In this document: piece by piece, positions 35,573-44,272 of the stretch
Layout: each line of letters begins with the position of its first letter
How positions within the stretch are numbered: position 1 is the stretch's first letter
Translations under genes and position numbers: made by a program
Notes under the pieces: model-generated
What the model was told of the DNA's origin: nothing
Database searches by the model: none
Seen by the model: the letters and a program-made list of their open reading frames with translations, nothing else
Source of the DNA: SZUA-547 sp963669315
GTDB taxonomy: Bacteria; Pseudomonadota; Alphaproteobacteria; Rhodobacterales; Rhodobacteraceae
Direction: 5' to 3'
NCBI GenBank assembly: GCA_963669315.1
Contig: OY770021.1
Coordinates: forward strand, 3,286,001-3,350,000
DNA: 64,000 nucleotides

Positions 35573-36181
35573 ATGCCCAACAATGATGCTGAAAACGAAG
35601 CGGAACATGGTCTGCAGGACCATGGCGAAAAAGAAGAGGCCGCCGTACAGGCGGGATTGCTCGGAAGCCTGATAAACAAGGGCGGCATCGTATTCGCCGT
35701 TGGGATTGTCGTGTCGATGCTCATCCTGATTCAGGAGGTGTTTCTTCGATACGTCCTGAACGCGCCGACGCTTTGGGCGCACGAAACCACCATCTTCCTG
35801 TGCGCGACGGCTTTCGTTTACGGAGGCCTCTATTGCGCGGCGCGCGACTCGCATATCCGGGTTGTCATTATCTATGACTACGTCAAAGGCCCCGTCCGGC
35901 GAATGCTGGATATTGTGATCTCGATCATCTGCGCGCTGGCGTCGGCGATCTTCGCCTGGGCGGCCTGGATGATGGTGGAGCGCGCGATCTTCGCTCCCGA
36001 CGGCGCCTTTCGGCTCGAGACGTCGGGCAGCGCCTGGAACCCGCCCACGCCTGCGCTTCTTAAGGTCTTTTTGTTTGCGGTTCTGCTGGTGATGGCGGTT
36101 CAGTTCGTCGTCCTGGCGGTCAATTATGCTCGCGGCAAGGTCTCCACGCCGCCCACCACTCCCGGCGAAGGGGACGCTTGA
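35573..36181 (+). CDS. dctQ: TRAP transporter small membrane subunit (DctQ family)
   Basis: 202 residues with a charged N-terminal tail rich in Glu (about 1-35), then four hydrophobic helices typical of DctQ (GGIVFAVGIVVSMLILIQEVFLRY is the first). The subunit supports the DctM translocation channel. The start has GAGGGGGGAG upstream. It overlaps dctM by 4 bp. The acidic N-terminal tail is longer than in many relatives, but the membrane core is normal. Confidence 0.88.
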   Translation: MPNNDAENEAEHGLQDHGEKEEAAVQAGLLGSLINKGGIVFAVGIVVSMLILIQEVFLRYVLNAPTLWAHETTIFLCATAFVYGGLYCAARDSHIRVVIIYDYVKGPVRRMLDIVISIICALASAIFAWAAWMMVERAIFAPDGAFRLETSGSAWNPPTPALLKVFLFAVLLVMAVQFVVLAVNYARGKVSTPPTTPGEGDA

Positions 36182-37506
36182 TGGAACTTGTCGATCTCAT
36201 ACCGAATTTCAAAGCGATGGGCGTCGAGAACGGCACGCTTGTGATGTTCCTGATGCTGCTGGGACTGCTGCTGACGGGCATGCCTCTGGCCTATGTTACG
36301 CTTCTGGTGGCGCTGATCTTCGCGCTCGGATGGTTTGGCCCGATGGCCGTGCCGCTGATCACCAGCCGGGTTTACTCCTTCGTCTCTTCATTTGTCTTCG
36401 TCTCGGTGCCGATGTTCGTGCTGATGGCGGCCCTTCTCGACCGCTCCGGCATCGCAAGGGACTTGTTCGAGGCGATGAAGCTGGTTGGCGGCCGGCTGCG
36501 CGGCGCAGTCGCAGTACAGACGATTTTCGTCGCCGTCGTTTTGGCCGCGATGAGCGGCATCATCGGCGGCGAGATTGTCCTTTTGGGCCTGCTCGCGCTG
36601 CCGCAGATGCTGAACCAGGGCTATGACAAGAAGCTGGCGATCGGCGTGATCTGCGCGGGCGGATCTCTCGGAACCATGGTTCCGCCGTCGATCGTGCTGA
36701 TCATTTATGGCCTGACCGCCAACGTCTCGATCGGCGCGCTGTTCACCTCGGCCTTCATACCCGGTTTCATGCTGGCGGGCTTTTACGTGATATATGTGCT
36801 CGTTCGCAGCTACCTGACGCCGCATGTGGTTCCGGACCCTGTGCCGGACCAACGGTCGGCCGCGGAGAAATTCAAGCTCGTTAAAGGCATCATCCTGCCC
36901 ATTTTGGTCGTGGTGTTCGTTCTCGGCTCGATCTATGGCGGCATCGCTTCGGTCACAGAGGCGTCCGCGGTTGGCGTGATGGGCGTGTTGCTCTCAACTG
37001 TCCTGCGCGGTGAGTTCAGCTTCACCATGCTCAAGGGCGCGGCGCTGCAGACGCTCTCCACTGTCGGCATGATCGTCTGGATCGGCATCGGCGCCAGCGC
37101 GCTGGTCGGCGTGTTCAACCTGATGGGCGGCATCAAGTTCGTCTCCTCGCTGATCACCGGCGTGTCCGAGAACCCGGTTATAATCATCCTCTTCATGATG
37201 GTGATCCTGTTCGTGCTGGGCATGTTCCTCGACTGGGTCGGCATCGCGCTTCTCACCATGCCGATTTTCGTCCCGATCGTGGTGTCGCTTGGCTACGATC
37301 CGGTGTGGTTCGGCGTCCTGTTCGCGATGAACATGCAGGTGAGCTTCCTGTCGCCGCCATTCGGACCCGCCGCATTCTATCTAAAAAGCGTCGCTCCACC
37401 GGAAATCTCACTCGGCGATATCTTCAAGTCGATGCTGCCTTTCATCTGCATCCAGATTTTCGCTGTCGGACTGTTGATCGCCTTCCCCGGCATAGCCGGC
37501 GGTTAG
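36178..37506 (+). CDS. dctM: TRAP transporter large permease subunit (DctM family)
   Basis: 442 residues with about 12 membrane helices. Family segments include VSVPMFVLMAALLDRSGIARDLF, CAGGSLGTMVPPSIVLIIYG and the C-terminal FLSPPFGPAAFYLKSVAPPEI. It forms the secondary-active channel, driven by Na+ in characterised systems. It overlaps dctQ by 4 bp and is followed by dgoD after 37 bp, so transport and first catabolic step are co-expressed. Confidence 0.92.
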   Translation: MMELVDLIPNFKAMGVENGTLVMFLMLLGLLLTGMPLAYVTLLVALIFALGWFGPMAVPLITSRVYSFVSSFVFVSVPMFVLMAALLDRSGIARDLFEAMKLVGGRLRGAVAVQTIFVAVVLAAMSGIIGGEIVLLGLLALPQMLNQGYDKKLAIGVICAGGSLGTMVPPSIVLIIYGLTANVSIGALFTSAFIPGFMLAGFYVIYVLVRSYLTPHVVPDPVPDQRSAAEKFKLVKGIILPILVVVFVLGSIYGGIASVTEASAVGVMGVLLSTVLRGEFSFTMLKGAALQTLSTVGMIVWIGIGASALVGVFNLMGGIKFVSSLITGVSENPVIIILFMMVILFVLGMFLDWVGIALLTMPIFVPIVVSLGYDPVWFGVLFAMNMQVSFLSPPFGPAAFYLKSVAPPEISLGDIFKSMLPFICIQIFAVGLLIAFPGIAGG

Positions 37507-37543
37507 GGGAGGCGGTGCTCGGCGGAACCAGTAGGAGCTCGGT

Positions 37544-38692
37544 ATGAAAATCACCAAGCTAAGCACTTGGCGGGTTCCGCCGCGGTGGCTGTTTCTCAAA
37601 ATTGACACCGACGAGGGAGTCTTTGGATGGGGCGAGCCTGTAATCGAGGGGCGGGCCGCCACAGTCGAAACCGCGGTTCACGAGTTCTCGGACTCGCTGA
37701 TCGGGTTGGATCCACGCCGAATAGAGGACATCTGGCAGATGCTCTATCGCGGCGGGTTCTACCGCGGCGGTCCGATCCTGATGTCCGCGATCGCCGGGAT
37801 CGATCAGGCGCTGTGGGACATCAAGGGCAAGGCGCTCGGCGTCCCGGTGCATGAGCTTCTAGGCGGCGCGGTGCGCGATCGCATGCGAATGTATTGCTGG
37901 ATCGGTGGAGACCGCCCAAGCGATGTAGCCCGTCAGGCCAGGGACGTCGTGAAAAGTGGGTTCACCGCCTTCAAGATGAATGGCACGCCGGAGCTGGCGA
38001 TCGTCGATAGCCATAGCAAGATCGACGACGCCGTCGCCCGTGTCGCCGAAGCGCGGGAGGCGGTCGGCCCTGACGTCGGCATCGCCATCGATTTTCATGG
38101 CCGAGTGCACCGGCCAATGGCGAAGGCGCTTTTGAGAGAACTGGAGCCGTTCAACCCGCTATTTGTCGAGGAACCGGTCCTGCCAGAGCATCTGCATTGT
38201 CTGCCGCAGATAGCCGGTGGTCTGAGTTTTCCGATCGCCACAGGAGAGAGGCTGCATACGCGTTTCGCATTCCGCGACCTGCTGGAAGCCCGAACGGTCG
38301 ACATCATACAGCCCGATATCAGCCACTGTGGGGGTCTGACAGAGGCGCGGAAAATAGCGATCATGGCCGAAGCGTATGACGTGGCGCTAGCGCCCCACTG
38401 CCCTTTGGGGCCGCTGACGCTGGCGGCCTCGCTGCATCTCGATTTCCTGTCTCACAATGCGTTCATTCAAGAGCAGAGCATGGGAATTCACTACAACGTT
38501 GGAAACGACGTTCTGGACTATCTGGTGGACCCCGCACCGCTTCAGATCGTTGACGGACAACTGCCCCTGCTCACGCGTCCGGGGTTGGGCGTGGAAATCA
38601 ACGAGTCCTTCGTTATCGAAAAAGCGAAAACCGATCATTGCTGGCGAAATCCGCATTGGCGACACGAAGATGGAAGTTTCGCCGAGTGGTGA
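37544..38692 (+). CDS. dgoD: D-galactonate dehydratase (mandelate racemase/enolase superfamily)
   Basis: Converts D-galactonate to 2-keto-3-deoxygalactonate. The 382-residue length equals that of the characterised enterobacterial DgoD, and residues match strongly by eye from the start (MKITKLSTWRVPPRWLFLKI). Mg2+ ligands and general acid/base residues lie in IAIDFHGRVH, LFVEEPVLPEH, IATGERLH and the CPLGPLTLA segment with its His. Together with DgoK and DgoA of the divergent operon it completes a galactonate route to pyruvate and GAP. Confidence 0.9.
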   Translation: MKITKLSTWRVPPRWLFLKIDTDEGVFGWGEPVIEGRAATVETAVHEFSDSLIGLDPRRIEDIWQMLYRGGFYRGGPILMSAIAGIDQALWDIKGKALGVPVHELLGGAVRDRMRMYCWIGGDRPSDVARQARDVVKSGFTAFKMNGTPELAIVDSHSKIDDAVARVAEAREAVGPDVGIAIDFHGRVHRPMAKALLRELEPFNPLFVEEPVLPEHLHCLPQIAGGLSFPIATGERLHTRFAFRDLLEARTVDIIQPDISHCGGLTEARKIAIMAEAYDVALAPHCPLGPLTLAASLHLDFLSHNAFIQEQSMGIHYNVGNDVLDYLVDPAPLQIVDGQLPLLTRPGLGVEINESFVIEKAKTDHCWRNPHWRHEDGSFAEW

Positions 38693-38735
38693 ACCGCGTC
38701 TGCAGAACTTGTCAGGTTTGAAAAGGACAGTGCGA

Positions 38736-39287
38736 ATGACGCCGTTTTCAGATGAAGCCACGCCGAATCTGGCTCGTATAATTGTCGTTATGGGAGTGTC
38801 AGGTTGCGGAAAATCCAGCGTGGGCGCCGCATTGGCGGGGCGCTTGAGGAAACCATTTCTGGATGCTGACGACTATCATCCACCATCGAACATCGAAAAA
38901 ATGTCGCGTGGCGAACCTTTGACCGATGATGATCGTTGGCCATGGCTGGATCAGTTCTCGCAGGTTTTGACGGATCACGCGGACGAGCATGGAACCGTTG
39001 TGTCGGCGTGCTCGGCGCTGCGGCGCGCATATCGGGATCGTATGCTGACGGCGGCCAAGGAGCCGGTTCTCTTCGTCTACCTGCAAGGCTCACGTAAACA
39101 AATCGCTGATCGACTGAAGGTGCGCATTGATCATTTTATGCCCGCTGCGCTGCTCGACAGTCAGTTTTCAACGCTGGAGCCGCCGGGCGCTGGCGAGAAC
39201 GTGCTTGAAGTGGATATCGGCCCGCCGGTTGAGGCTGTTGTCCAGTCGGTTCTCGAAGGGCTATCGGAAACGGCGGCGCGTGAGTGA
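38736..39287 (+). CDS. gntK: Gluconokinase
   Basis: Phosphorylates D-gluconate to 6-phosphogluconate. The 183-residue P-loop kinase has VMGVSGCGKSSVG (Walker A), DADDYHPPSNIEKMSRGEPL, the WPWLDQ segment and the LLDSQFSTLEPP signature of GntK. The frame is open inside dgoD; ATG 38736 or the GTG at 38730 are both placed after AAAAGGA and give normal family length. It is 43 bp downstream of dgoD and likely the last gene of the dct-dgo operon, suggesting that the transporter also handles gluconate or a related acid. Confidence 0.88.
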   Translation: MTPFSDEATPNLARIIVVMGVSGCGKSSVGAALAGRLRKPFLDADDYHPPSNIEKMSRGEPLTDDDRWPWLDQFSQVLTDHADEHGTVVSACSALRRAYRDRMLTAAKEPVLFVYLQGSRKQIADRLKVRIDHFMPAALLDSQFSTLEPPGAGENVLEVDIGPPVEAVVQSVLEGLSETAARE

Positions 39288-39504
39288 GTATTTCGAGCTT
39301 CCGCATATATCGCGCCGCAGAATCCGCTCTGCAGCAAGACGTGCGGAGCCAGCCAATGAGCCGATCAGCGTCGCAACGACAGTTCGTATCCGGAGAAGAC
39401 GACAGCCGGTCACGGGTTAACCACTCTGACCGCCTCGTTCAAGCAATAGCAAAATGACGCAACCACAACAGTCCATGTACGACCATCGCGAATTGGGGGA
39501 CGGA

Positions 39505-40134
39505 ATGGGAGAGACGCGATCAGGGCGTGAAACGGTGCGCGTGGGAATTATCGAGAAAAGCCCGATAATCCTGAGGGCGCTGACTGCTTTGCTTTCTGAT
39601 GATCGTCGGTTCGAGGTCGCGATCAGCGTTTGCGACAACACGAAGTTTTTCAGCGCCGACGACAGCGAAATCGATGTTCTGGTGTCAGGCTGGGTCGGAA
39701 CTGATGGCGGCGGCGGCGGCCTGTTGGACGCGTTGCGCGATCGCCATGATTCGCCGAAGGTCTTCATCTATTCGGCCGCCTCGATCGAAGCGATCGCTCA
39801 CGAGGCGATGAGCAAGGGCGCCCGTGCGGTCGTCTGCAAATCGACCTGCCCAGACAAGCTTCTGGAATCGATCTGGGCGGTTGCTTTGGGACGCAAACTG
39901 TTTCCAAGCACTGCAGAGTCGGAACAGATTCGCCTCACCCGACGGGAGGCTCAGGTCCTTGACGCGGTCGCTAACGGATTGACCGCCCGACAGATCGCTG
40001 GCCGCCTGAATCTCTCGCATTGCACGATCAAGTTTCACGTCAAGAACGCATACGAAAAGATGAACGTGAATAGTCGCACCCAAGCCGTGGCGGTGTTCAA
40101 GAGGCGGCTTTCGAACCAATCCAGCTTATATTGA
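39505..40134 (+). CDS. LuxR/NarL-type regulator with degenerate receiver
   Basis: 209 residues: an N-terminal receiver-like domain (about 10-125) and a C-terminal LuxR helix-turn-helix (IRLTRREAQVLDAVANGLTA, then HCTIKFHVKNAYEKMNVNSR). The receiver lacks the usual phosphoacceptor: the strand expected to read LLDL has VLVSGWVG, and the acidic pair is reduced to Glu-Lys in GIIEKSP. The signalling Lys (VCKS) remains. Phosphorylation-independent control is inferred. ATG 39505 with GGGGGACGGA upstream is preferred over ATG 39454, which has no ribosome site. Target genes are unknown. Confidence 0.85.
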   Translation: MGETRSGRETVRVGIIEKSPIILRALTALLSDDRRFEVAISVCDNTKFFSADDSEIDVLVSGWVGTDGGGGGLLDALRDRHDSPKVFIYSAASIEAIAHEAMSKGARAVVCKSTCPDKLLESIWAVALGRKLFPSTAESEQIRLTRREAQVLDAVANGLTARQIAGRLNLSHCTIKFHVKNAYEKMNVNSRTQAVAVFKRRLSNQSSLY

Positions 40135-40527
40135 GAATCGAACGGGTGAGACTAAGAAAGTTTTCTTGGTCCGTTTGGCGGTTCTGCAAAGAGAGCTTGG
40201 TCCGAGATTCAATTTATCAAATGTCTAGCTAGTTTCGGTTCCTCAGCTAAAAAATCAACGCCCAAGGGCGGAGTTTACCGCAAGCCGCCAGGAAAATTAA
40301 GGGCGGTTTGCGGTGGTGAGTTACTCTTCAAAGCGACGTGGCAAGCGACTGCTTCGGGCTCGAGGACGAAGCCGCTGCCGCGGCAGGGGCTTCGTCCAGG
40401 AGCTCTTTGCGGACGTGATCGGCGGACTACATAATGATGGCTGAGCGCTCGAAGCCGACATCAATCACTTGTACGTCCAAAGTTTCGTCCATGCCGCGAA
40501 ATCAGTACTGTAGAAATAGCATTGCCG
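40135..40527. other. Intergenic region left of the mini-IS
   Basis: 393 bp without convincing genes. An Arg-rich 43-codon frame begins near 40314 but has no recognisable domain. The region contains a short AAGAAA/TTTCTT inverted repeat near 40156 and the large palindrome listed separately. It probably joins the core-like block to the accessory block on the right. Confidence 0.4.
40364..40397. repeat. 34-bp near-perfect palindrome
   Basis: Outer arms GGACGAAGCC and GGCTTCGTCC (10 bp each) and an inner perfect palindrome CTGCCGCGGCAG, separated only by one G-G mismatch on each side. It can form a 16-bp stem or a cruciform. There is no T-run, so it is not a standard terminator. Confidence 0.8.
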
Positions 40528-40599
40528 TGGAGTGCCCCCGCTGAATTGGTCCACCGTTATGTTTAGGAAACGGAGGACCAATTCAGCGGGGGCACTCCA
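40528..40599. mobile_element. 72-bp mini insertion sequence (MITE-like)
   Basis: Two perfect 25-bp terminal inverted repeats (beginning TGGAGTGCCCCCGCTG) surround only 22 bp. The first 50 or so bp are the reverse complement of the right end of the complete IS3-family element at 46276-47492. It is therefore an internally deleted relative that cannot encode transposase but could be moved by it. No matching target duplication is visible (GCCG left, GCGA right). Confidence 0.85.
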
Positions 40600-40824
40600 G
40601 CGAGATTTGGAGCAAAAATGGAGAAAGCGGACATCCCCAAGAACTCAATTGATCTTCAGACATGCGGCAATGGCCTGCGTCGGGCAAAACGCTGATCGCC
40701 GCCGCGGTATTGAGTCCGTATTATGGAATACTTGGGTGAAATCCCGCATCGCAATAGCGCTATAAGGCGAATCACCGCAAGGTCACACACAACAAGAGCA
40801 ACAATACTCAACAGTGGAGATCGC

Positions 40825-42423
40825 ATGTTTTCATTAAGCCGGATCAGATCCCTTTCCGCCGCGCTGGCAGCGGCCGCGTTTATGGCGCTTTCATTTTCGG
40901 CGGCCAATGCGCAAGACAAGCCGAACATCCTGGTGATCTGGGGTGACGACATCGGACAGTCGAATATCTCGGCCTACACATTTGGATTGATGGGCTACCA
41001 GACGCCCAATATCGACCGGATCGCCAAGGAAGGCATGATGTTCACCGATTACTACGGCGAACAATCCTGCACAGCGGGGCGGTCCTCTTACATCATGGGC
41101 CAAAGCGTGTTCCGCACAGGCCTCTCCAAAGTCGGCCTGCCGGGCGCAGACCTTGGAATGCAAGAGGAAGACCCAACAATCGCCGGGCTGCTGAAGTCTG
41201 AAGGCTATGTCACTGGCCAGTTCGGCAAGAACCATCTTGGCGACAAGGATGAACACTTGCCGACCAATCACGGCTTCGATGAGTTCTTCGGCAATCTCTA
41301 TCACCTAAACGCCGAGGAAGAGCCGGAGAATGAGGATTACCCTGGCGACATGGTGATGCCCGACGGCCGTACGTTCAAGGAAACCTTCGGACCGCGCGGC
41401 GTGATCCGCTCCTCCGCCTCATATGGCGATGACGGCCTGCCGACTCAGGAAATTGAGGACACCGGCGCGCTGACCAAGAAGCGTATGGAGAGCGTCGACG
41501 ATGAAACTGTCGAGGCCGCCATCGATTTCATCCGGCAGGCCAATGAGGCCGGGACGCCGTTCTATGTTTGGTGGAACGGCACGCGTATGCATTTCCGCAC
41601 CCATGTACGCGAGGACCGACGCAACAAGGGCAATGACGAATACACCGATGGCATGCTTGAGCATGACATGCATGTCGGCATGTTGCTAGACCTGCTCGAT
41701 GAGCTGGGCATCGCCGACAACACCATCGTGCATTACTCGACCGATAACGGCCCGCACTACAACACCTGGCCGGACGCCGCCGCGACCCCGTTCTTCGGTG
41801 AGAAGAACACCAACTGGGAAGGCGGCTGGCGCGTGCCCTCGGCGGTGCGCTGGCCAGGCAAAATTGAGGCGGGGTCGGTCTCAAACGAGATCATGCACCA
41901 TATGGATTGGCTGCCGACCTACGTGGCTGCAGCGGGCAATTCGGACATCAAGGAAGAGCTGAAGGCAGGCGGTGTCAAAGCCATCGGTCGGGAATACAAG
42001 GTTCACCTCGACGGGTACAACTTCCTGCCACACCTGACCGGCGAAGAGGAGGTCGGACCCCGTCGGGAGGTCTTCTATTTCTCCGACGATGGCGACCTGA
42101 CGGCGCTTCGCTATGACGATTGGAAATTGATCTTCCTGGAGCAGAAGGAATACGCGACACTCCGAGCCTGGGCCGAGCCCTGGACAGAGTTGCGTGTTCC
42201 TCTGCTCTTCAATCTGCGCCGCGATCCGTATGAGCGGTCCTATCGCACCTCGAACACCTACTACGATTGGTTGATCGACCGGGTGTTCTTTCTGGTGCCC
42301 GCGCAGCAATATGTCGGCAGTTTTCTCTCCACCTTCCAGGAGTTCCCGCCCCGCCAGAAGGCCGCGAGCTTTAGCCTGGATCAGGTGATGGAAAAACTGG
42401 CGACCGGCGGCGGATCGAAATAG
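40825..42423 (+). CDS. Exported sulfatase (arylsulfatase-like)
   Basis: 532 residues with a signal peptide (SLSAALAAAAFMALSFSAANA, cleavage near AQD). Sulfatase features: LVIWGDDIGQSN with the Asp metal ligands, the formylglycine motif SCTAGRSSYIMG at the activating Cys (C-T-A-G-R; Ala replaces the more usual Pro), KNHLGD with Lys and His, and STDNGPH. It hydrolyses sulfate esters in the periplasm after Cys conversion by a formylglycine-generating enzyme, none of which is in the window. ATG 40825 follows GTGGAGA; the frame opens at 40723. It is followed by an exported phosphatase 72 bp downstream. Confidence 0.9.
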   Translation: MFSLSRIRSLSAALAAAAFMALSFSAANAQDKPNILVIWGDDIGQSNISAYTFGLMGYQTPNIDRIAKEGMMFTDYYGEQSCTAGRSSYIMGQSVFRTGLSKVGLPGADLGMQEEDPTIAGLLKSEGYVTGQFGKNHLGDKDEHLPTNHGFDEFFGNLYHLNAEEEPENEDYPGDMVMPDGRTFKETFGPRGVIRSSASYGDDGLPTQEIEDTGALTKKRMESVDDETVEAAIDFIRQANEAGTPFYVWWNGTRMHFRTHVREDRRNKGNDEYTDGMLEHDMHVGMLLDLLDELGIADNTIVHYSTDNGPHYNTWPDAAATPFFGEKNTNWEGGWRVPSAVRWPGKIEAGSVSNEIMHHMDWLPTYVAAAGNSDIKEELKAGGVKAIGREYKVHLDGYNFLPHLTGEEEVGPRREVFYFSDDGDLTALRYDDWKLIFLEQKEYATLRAWAEPWTELRVPLLFNLRRDPYERSYRTSNTYYDWLIDRVFFLVPAQQYVGSFLSTFQEFPPRQKAASFSLDQVMEKLATGGGSK

Positions 42424-42495
42424 AGACGCTGGAAGATTGCGAGATTGCGCCATCGGCCGCTTGAAGGGCGGTGGCGCATTCGGTTCGGAGGGCTC

Positions 42496-44181
42496 ATGAA
42501 AAAATCTCTCATGACTGGGTTGGCGCTTTGCGCGCTGGGTGTTTCGGCAGAGTTAGCGACCGCGCAGGAGCGCCCGAAGCTGGTGCTGCAAATCACAGTC
42601 GATCAATTGCGCGGCGATCTGATCGACCGCTATCGCGCCGGGCTGGGTACTGACGGTTTCAACCGCTTGCTTCAGAGCGGGCTGAGTTTCGCCAACGCCC
42701 ATCACCGGCATGCGAATACGGAGACCATTGTCGGTCACACGACGCTCGCGACGGGCGCTGATCCGGCGGCGCATGGCATGGTCGCCAATCTTTGGTTCGA
42801 CAGGACGACCGGCGAGCAAGTGTACAACGTACAAGACCTTGACTACCCCCTTGTCGGGGCGGCGGGAGTTGACGACGCGACCGAGATCGACCCGACCCAG
42901 CGCGCGGCCACGACCGACGGTCGCTCTCCGAGAAACATCATTACATCGACGATTTCTGACGAGATCGCCCTGCATTTCGGCCCCACCGCCAAGATCTTCG
43001 GCGTCTCGGTCAAGGATCGCGGCGCCATCTCGATGGCCGGTCATGCCGGGCAGGCTTACTGGTTTTCAAAATCGGAAGCCCGTTTCGTTACCAGCACTTT
43101 CTATCGGCAGGACTACCCGCGATGGGTCGAACAATGGAACAACAGTGGCAAGGTCCAGTCCTACGCTGACACCGACTGGGCGCTTGGCGATGCGCCAGAG
43201 ACCTATTTGTTTGGAGATCGCGACGACCAGAAATGGGAAACCGAGTTGCCGGGCTGGGGCCGCACATTCCCGCATAATTACGGCTCGTTCGACGGCAAAT
43301 ATTTCACGACCTTCCTGACGCTCAGTCCCGCCGGCGACGAGATCACCGTCGATTTCGCCAAGGCTCTGATCGAGGCAGAGGAGATCGGCCGGGATGACGT
43401 GACTGATTTCCTTTCGGTCAGCCTGTCCTCGACAGACTATGTCGGGCACATATTCGGACCGTCGAGTCTTGAGGCGGAGGAGAATATCCGCAGGCTCGAC
43501 AAGACACTCGCCGATCTGCTCGCCTTCGTTGATGCGACTGTTGGCTTAGAGTCGACCCTAGTGGTCCTGTCGGCCGATCACGGCGCCCCGGAGCATCCCG
43601 GTTATCTCGCGTCGCTGGGCATCGAAGTCCGCACGTTTTTGTTCAGGCGTGTGGACACCGAACCGGGTTTCGTTCGGCTGGAGGCTGATTTCGGCGCCAG
43701 CCGCGACCTGATCAAGAACTTCTCGAACCCGTATATATATCTTGACCGAATGGTCATCGAAGAGCGCGGCCTCGATCTGTCAGAGGTCGAAACCGCGGTC
43801 GCCGAGGAGTTGGCGAAACTGCCAGGAATCGCCTATGCGGCCGGAGCGACCGCGCTTCGCGCCGGTGGGCCCGTGGCTGGCCCGGTGACCAGTCAGGTGC
43901 TCGCGAACTTTCATCCGGATAGGTCCGGCGACATCTATATAGTCTTTGATCCCCACTGGTTCATCGCCGACTTCGACGGGCTGGTCGTCGCCTCCGCCCA
44001 TGGGTCGCCCTGGACATACGACACCCATGTGCCCGTGATCATTTCGGGACCTAGCGTGCCAACCGGCCGGGTGTCGCGCCGCGTTGATACCGTTGACCTT
44101 GCGCCGACGCTGGCGGTTTATCTCGGAACGCGTTTGCCCACAGGCGCGCGCGGCGTTCCTCTTGTCGAGGTTTTCCAGTAG
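42496..44181 (+). CDS. Exported PafA-like alkaline phosphatase/phosphodiesterase
   Basis: 561 residues of the alkaline phosphatase superfamily with a signal peptide (KKSLMTGLALCALGVSAELATA, cut near AQE). The metal and nucleophile residues are visible: ITVDQLRGD, the Thr nucleophile region ANTETIVGHTTLATG, SSTDYVGHIFGP with Asp and His, LSADHG, and the late His of YDTHVP. The Thr nucleophile is typical of PafA-type phosphate-irrepressible phosphatases and related nucleotide phosphodiesterases; monoester versus diester preference cannot be read here. ATG 42496 follows GGAG. It is probably co-transcribed with the sulfatase. Confidence 0.87.
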   Translation: MKKSLMTGLALCALGVSAELATAQERPKLVLQITVDQLRGDLIDRYRAGLGTDGFNRLLQSGLSFANAHHRHANTETIVGHTTLATGADPAAHGMVANLWFDRTTGEQVYNVQDLDYPLVGAAGVDDATEIDPTQRAATTDGRSPRNIITSTISDEIALHFGPTAKIFGVSVKDRGAISMAGHAGQAYWFSKSEARFVTSTFYRQDYPRWVEQWNNSGKVQSYADTDWALGDAPETYLFGDRDDQKWETELPGWGRTFPHNYGSFDGKYFTTFLTLSPAGDEITVDFAKALIEAEEIGRDDVTDFLSVSLSSTDYVGHIFGPSSLEAEENIRRLDKTLADLLAFVDATVGLESTLVVLSADHGAPEHPGYLASLGIEVRTFLFRRVDTEPGFVRLEADFGASRDLIKNFSNPYIYLDRMVIEERGLDLSEVETAVAEELAKLPGIAYAAGATALRAGGPVAGPVTSQVLANFHPDRSGDIYIVFDPHWFIADFDGLVVASAHGSPWTYDTHVPVIISGPSVPTGRVSRRVDTVDLAPTLAVYLGTRLPTGARGVPLVEVFQ

Positions 44182-44272
44182 GCGAAGTCTGTTGATTGGA
44201 TTGAGCTTGGGTGTGCGACTGTCGCTCAGACGCCGACCAGTTGCACCGCCCACTCATAAGCCGGGACCAAGA

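Noticed and set aside
40532..40765. 77-codon frame starting in the mini-IS
   Set aside because: Its first 15 codons simply translate the IS end (also seen at the full IS); the rest has no similarity to any protein I know.
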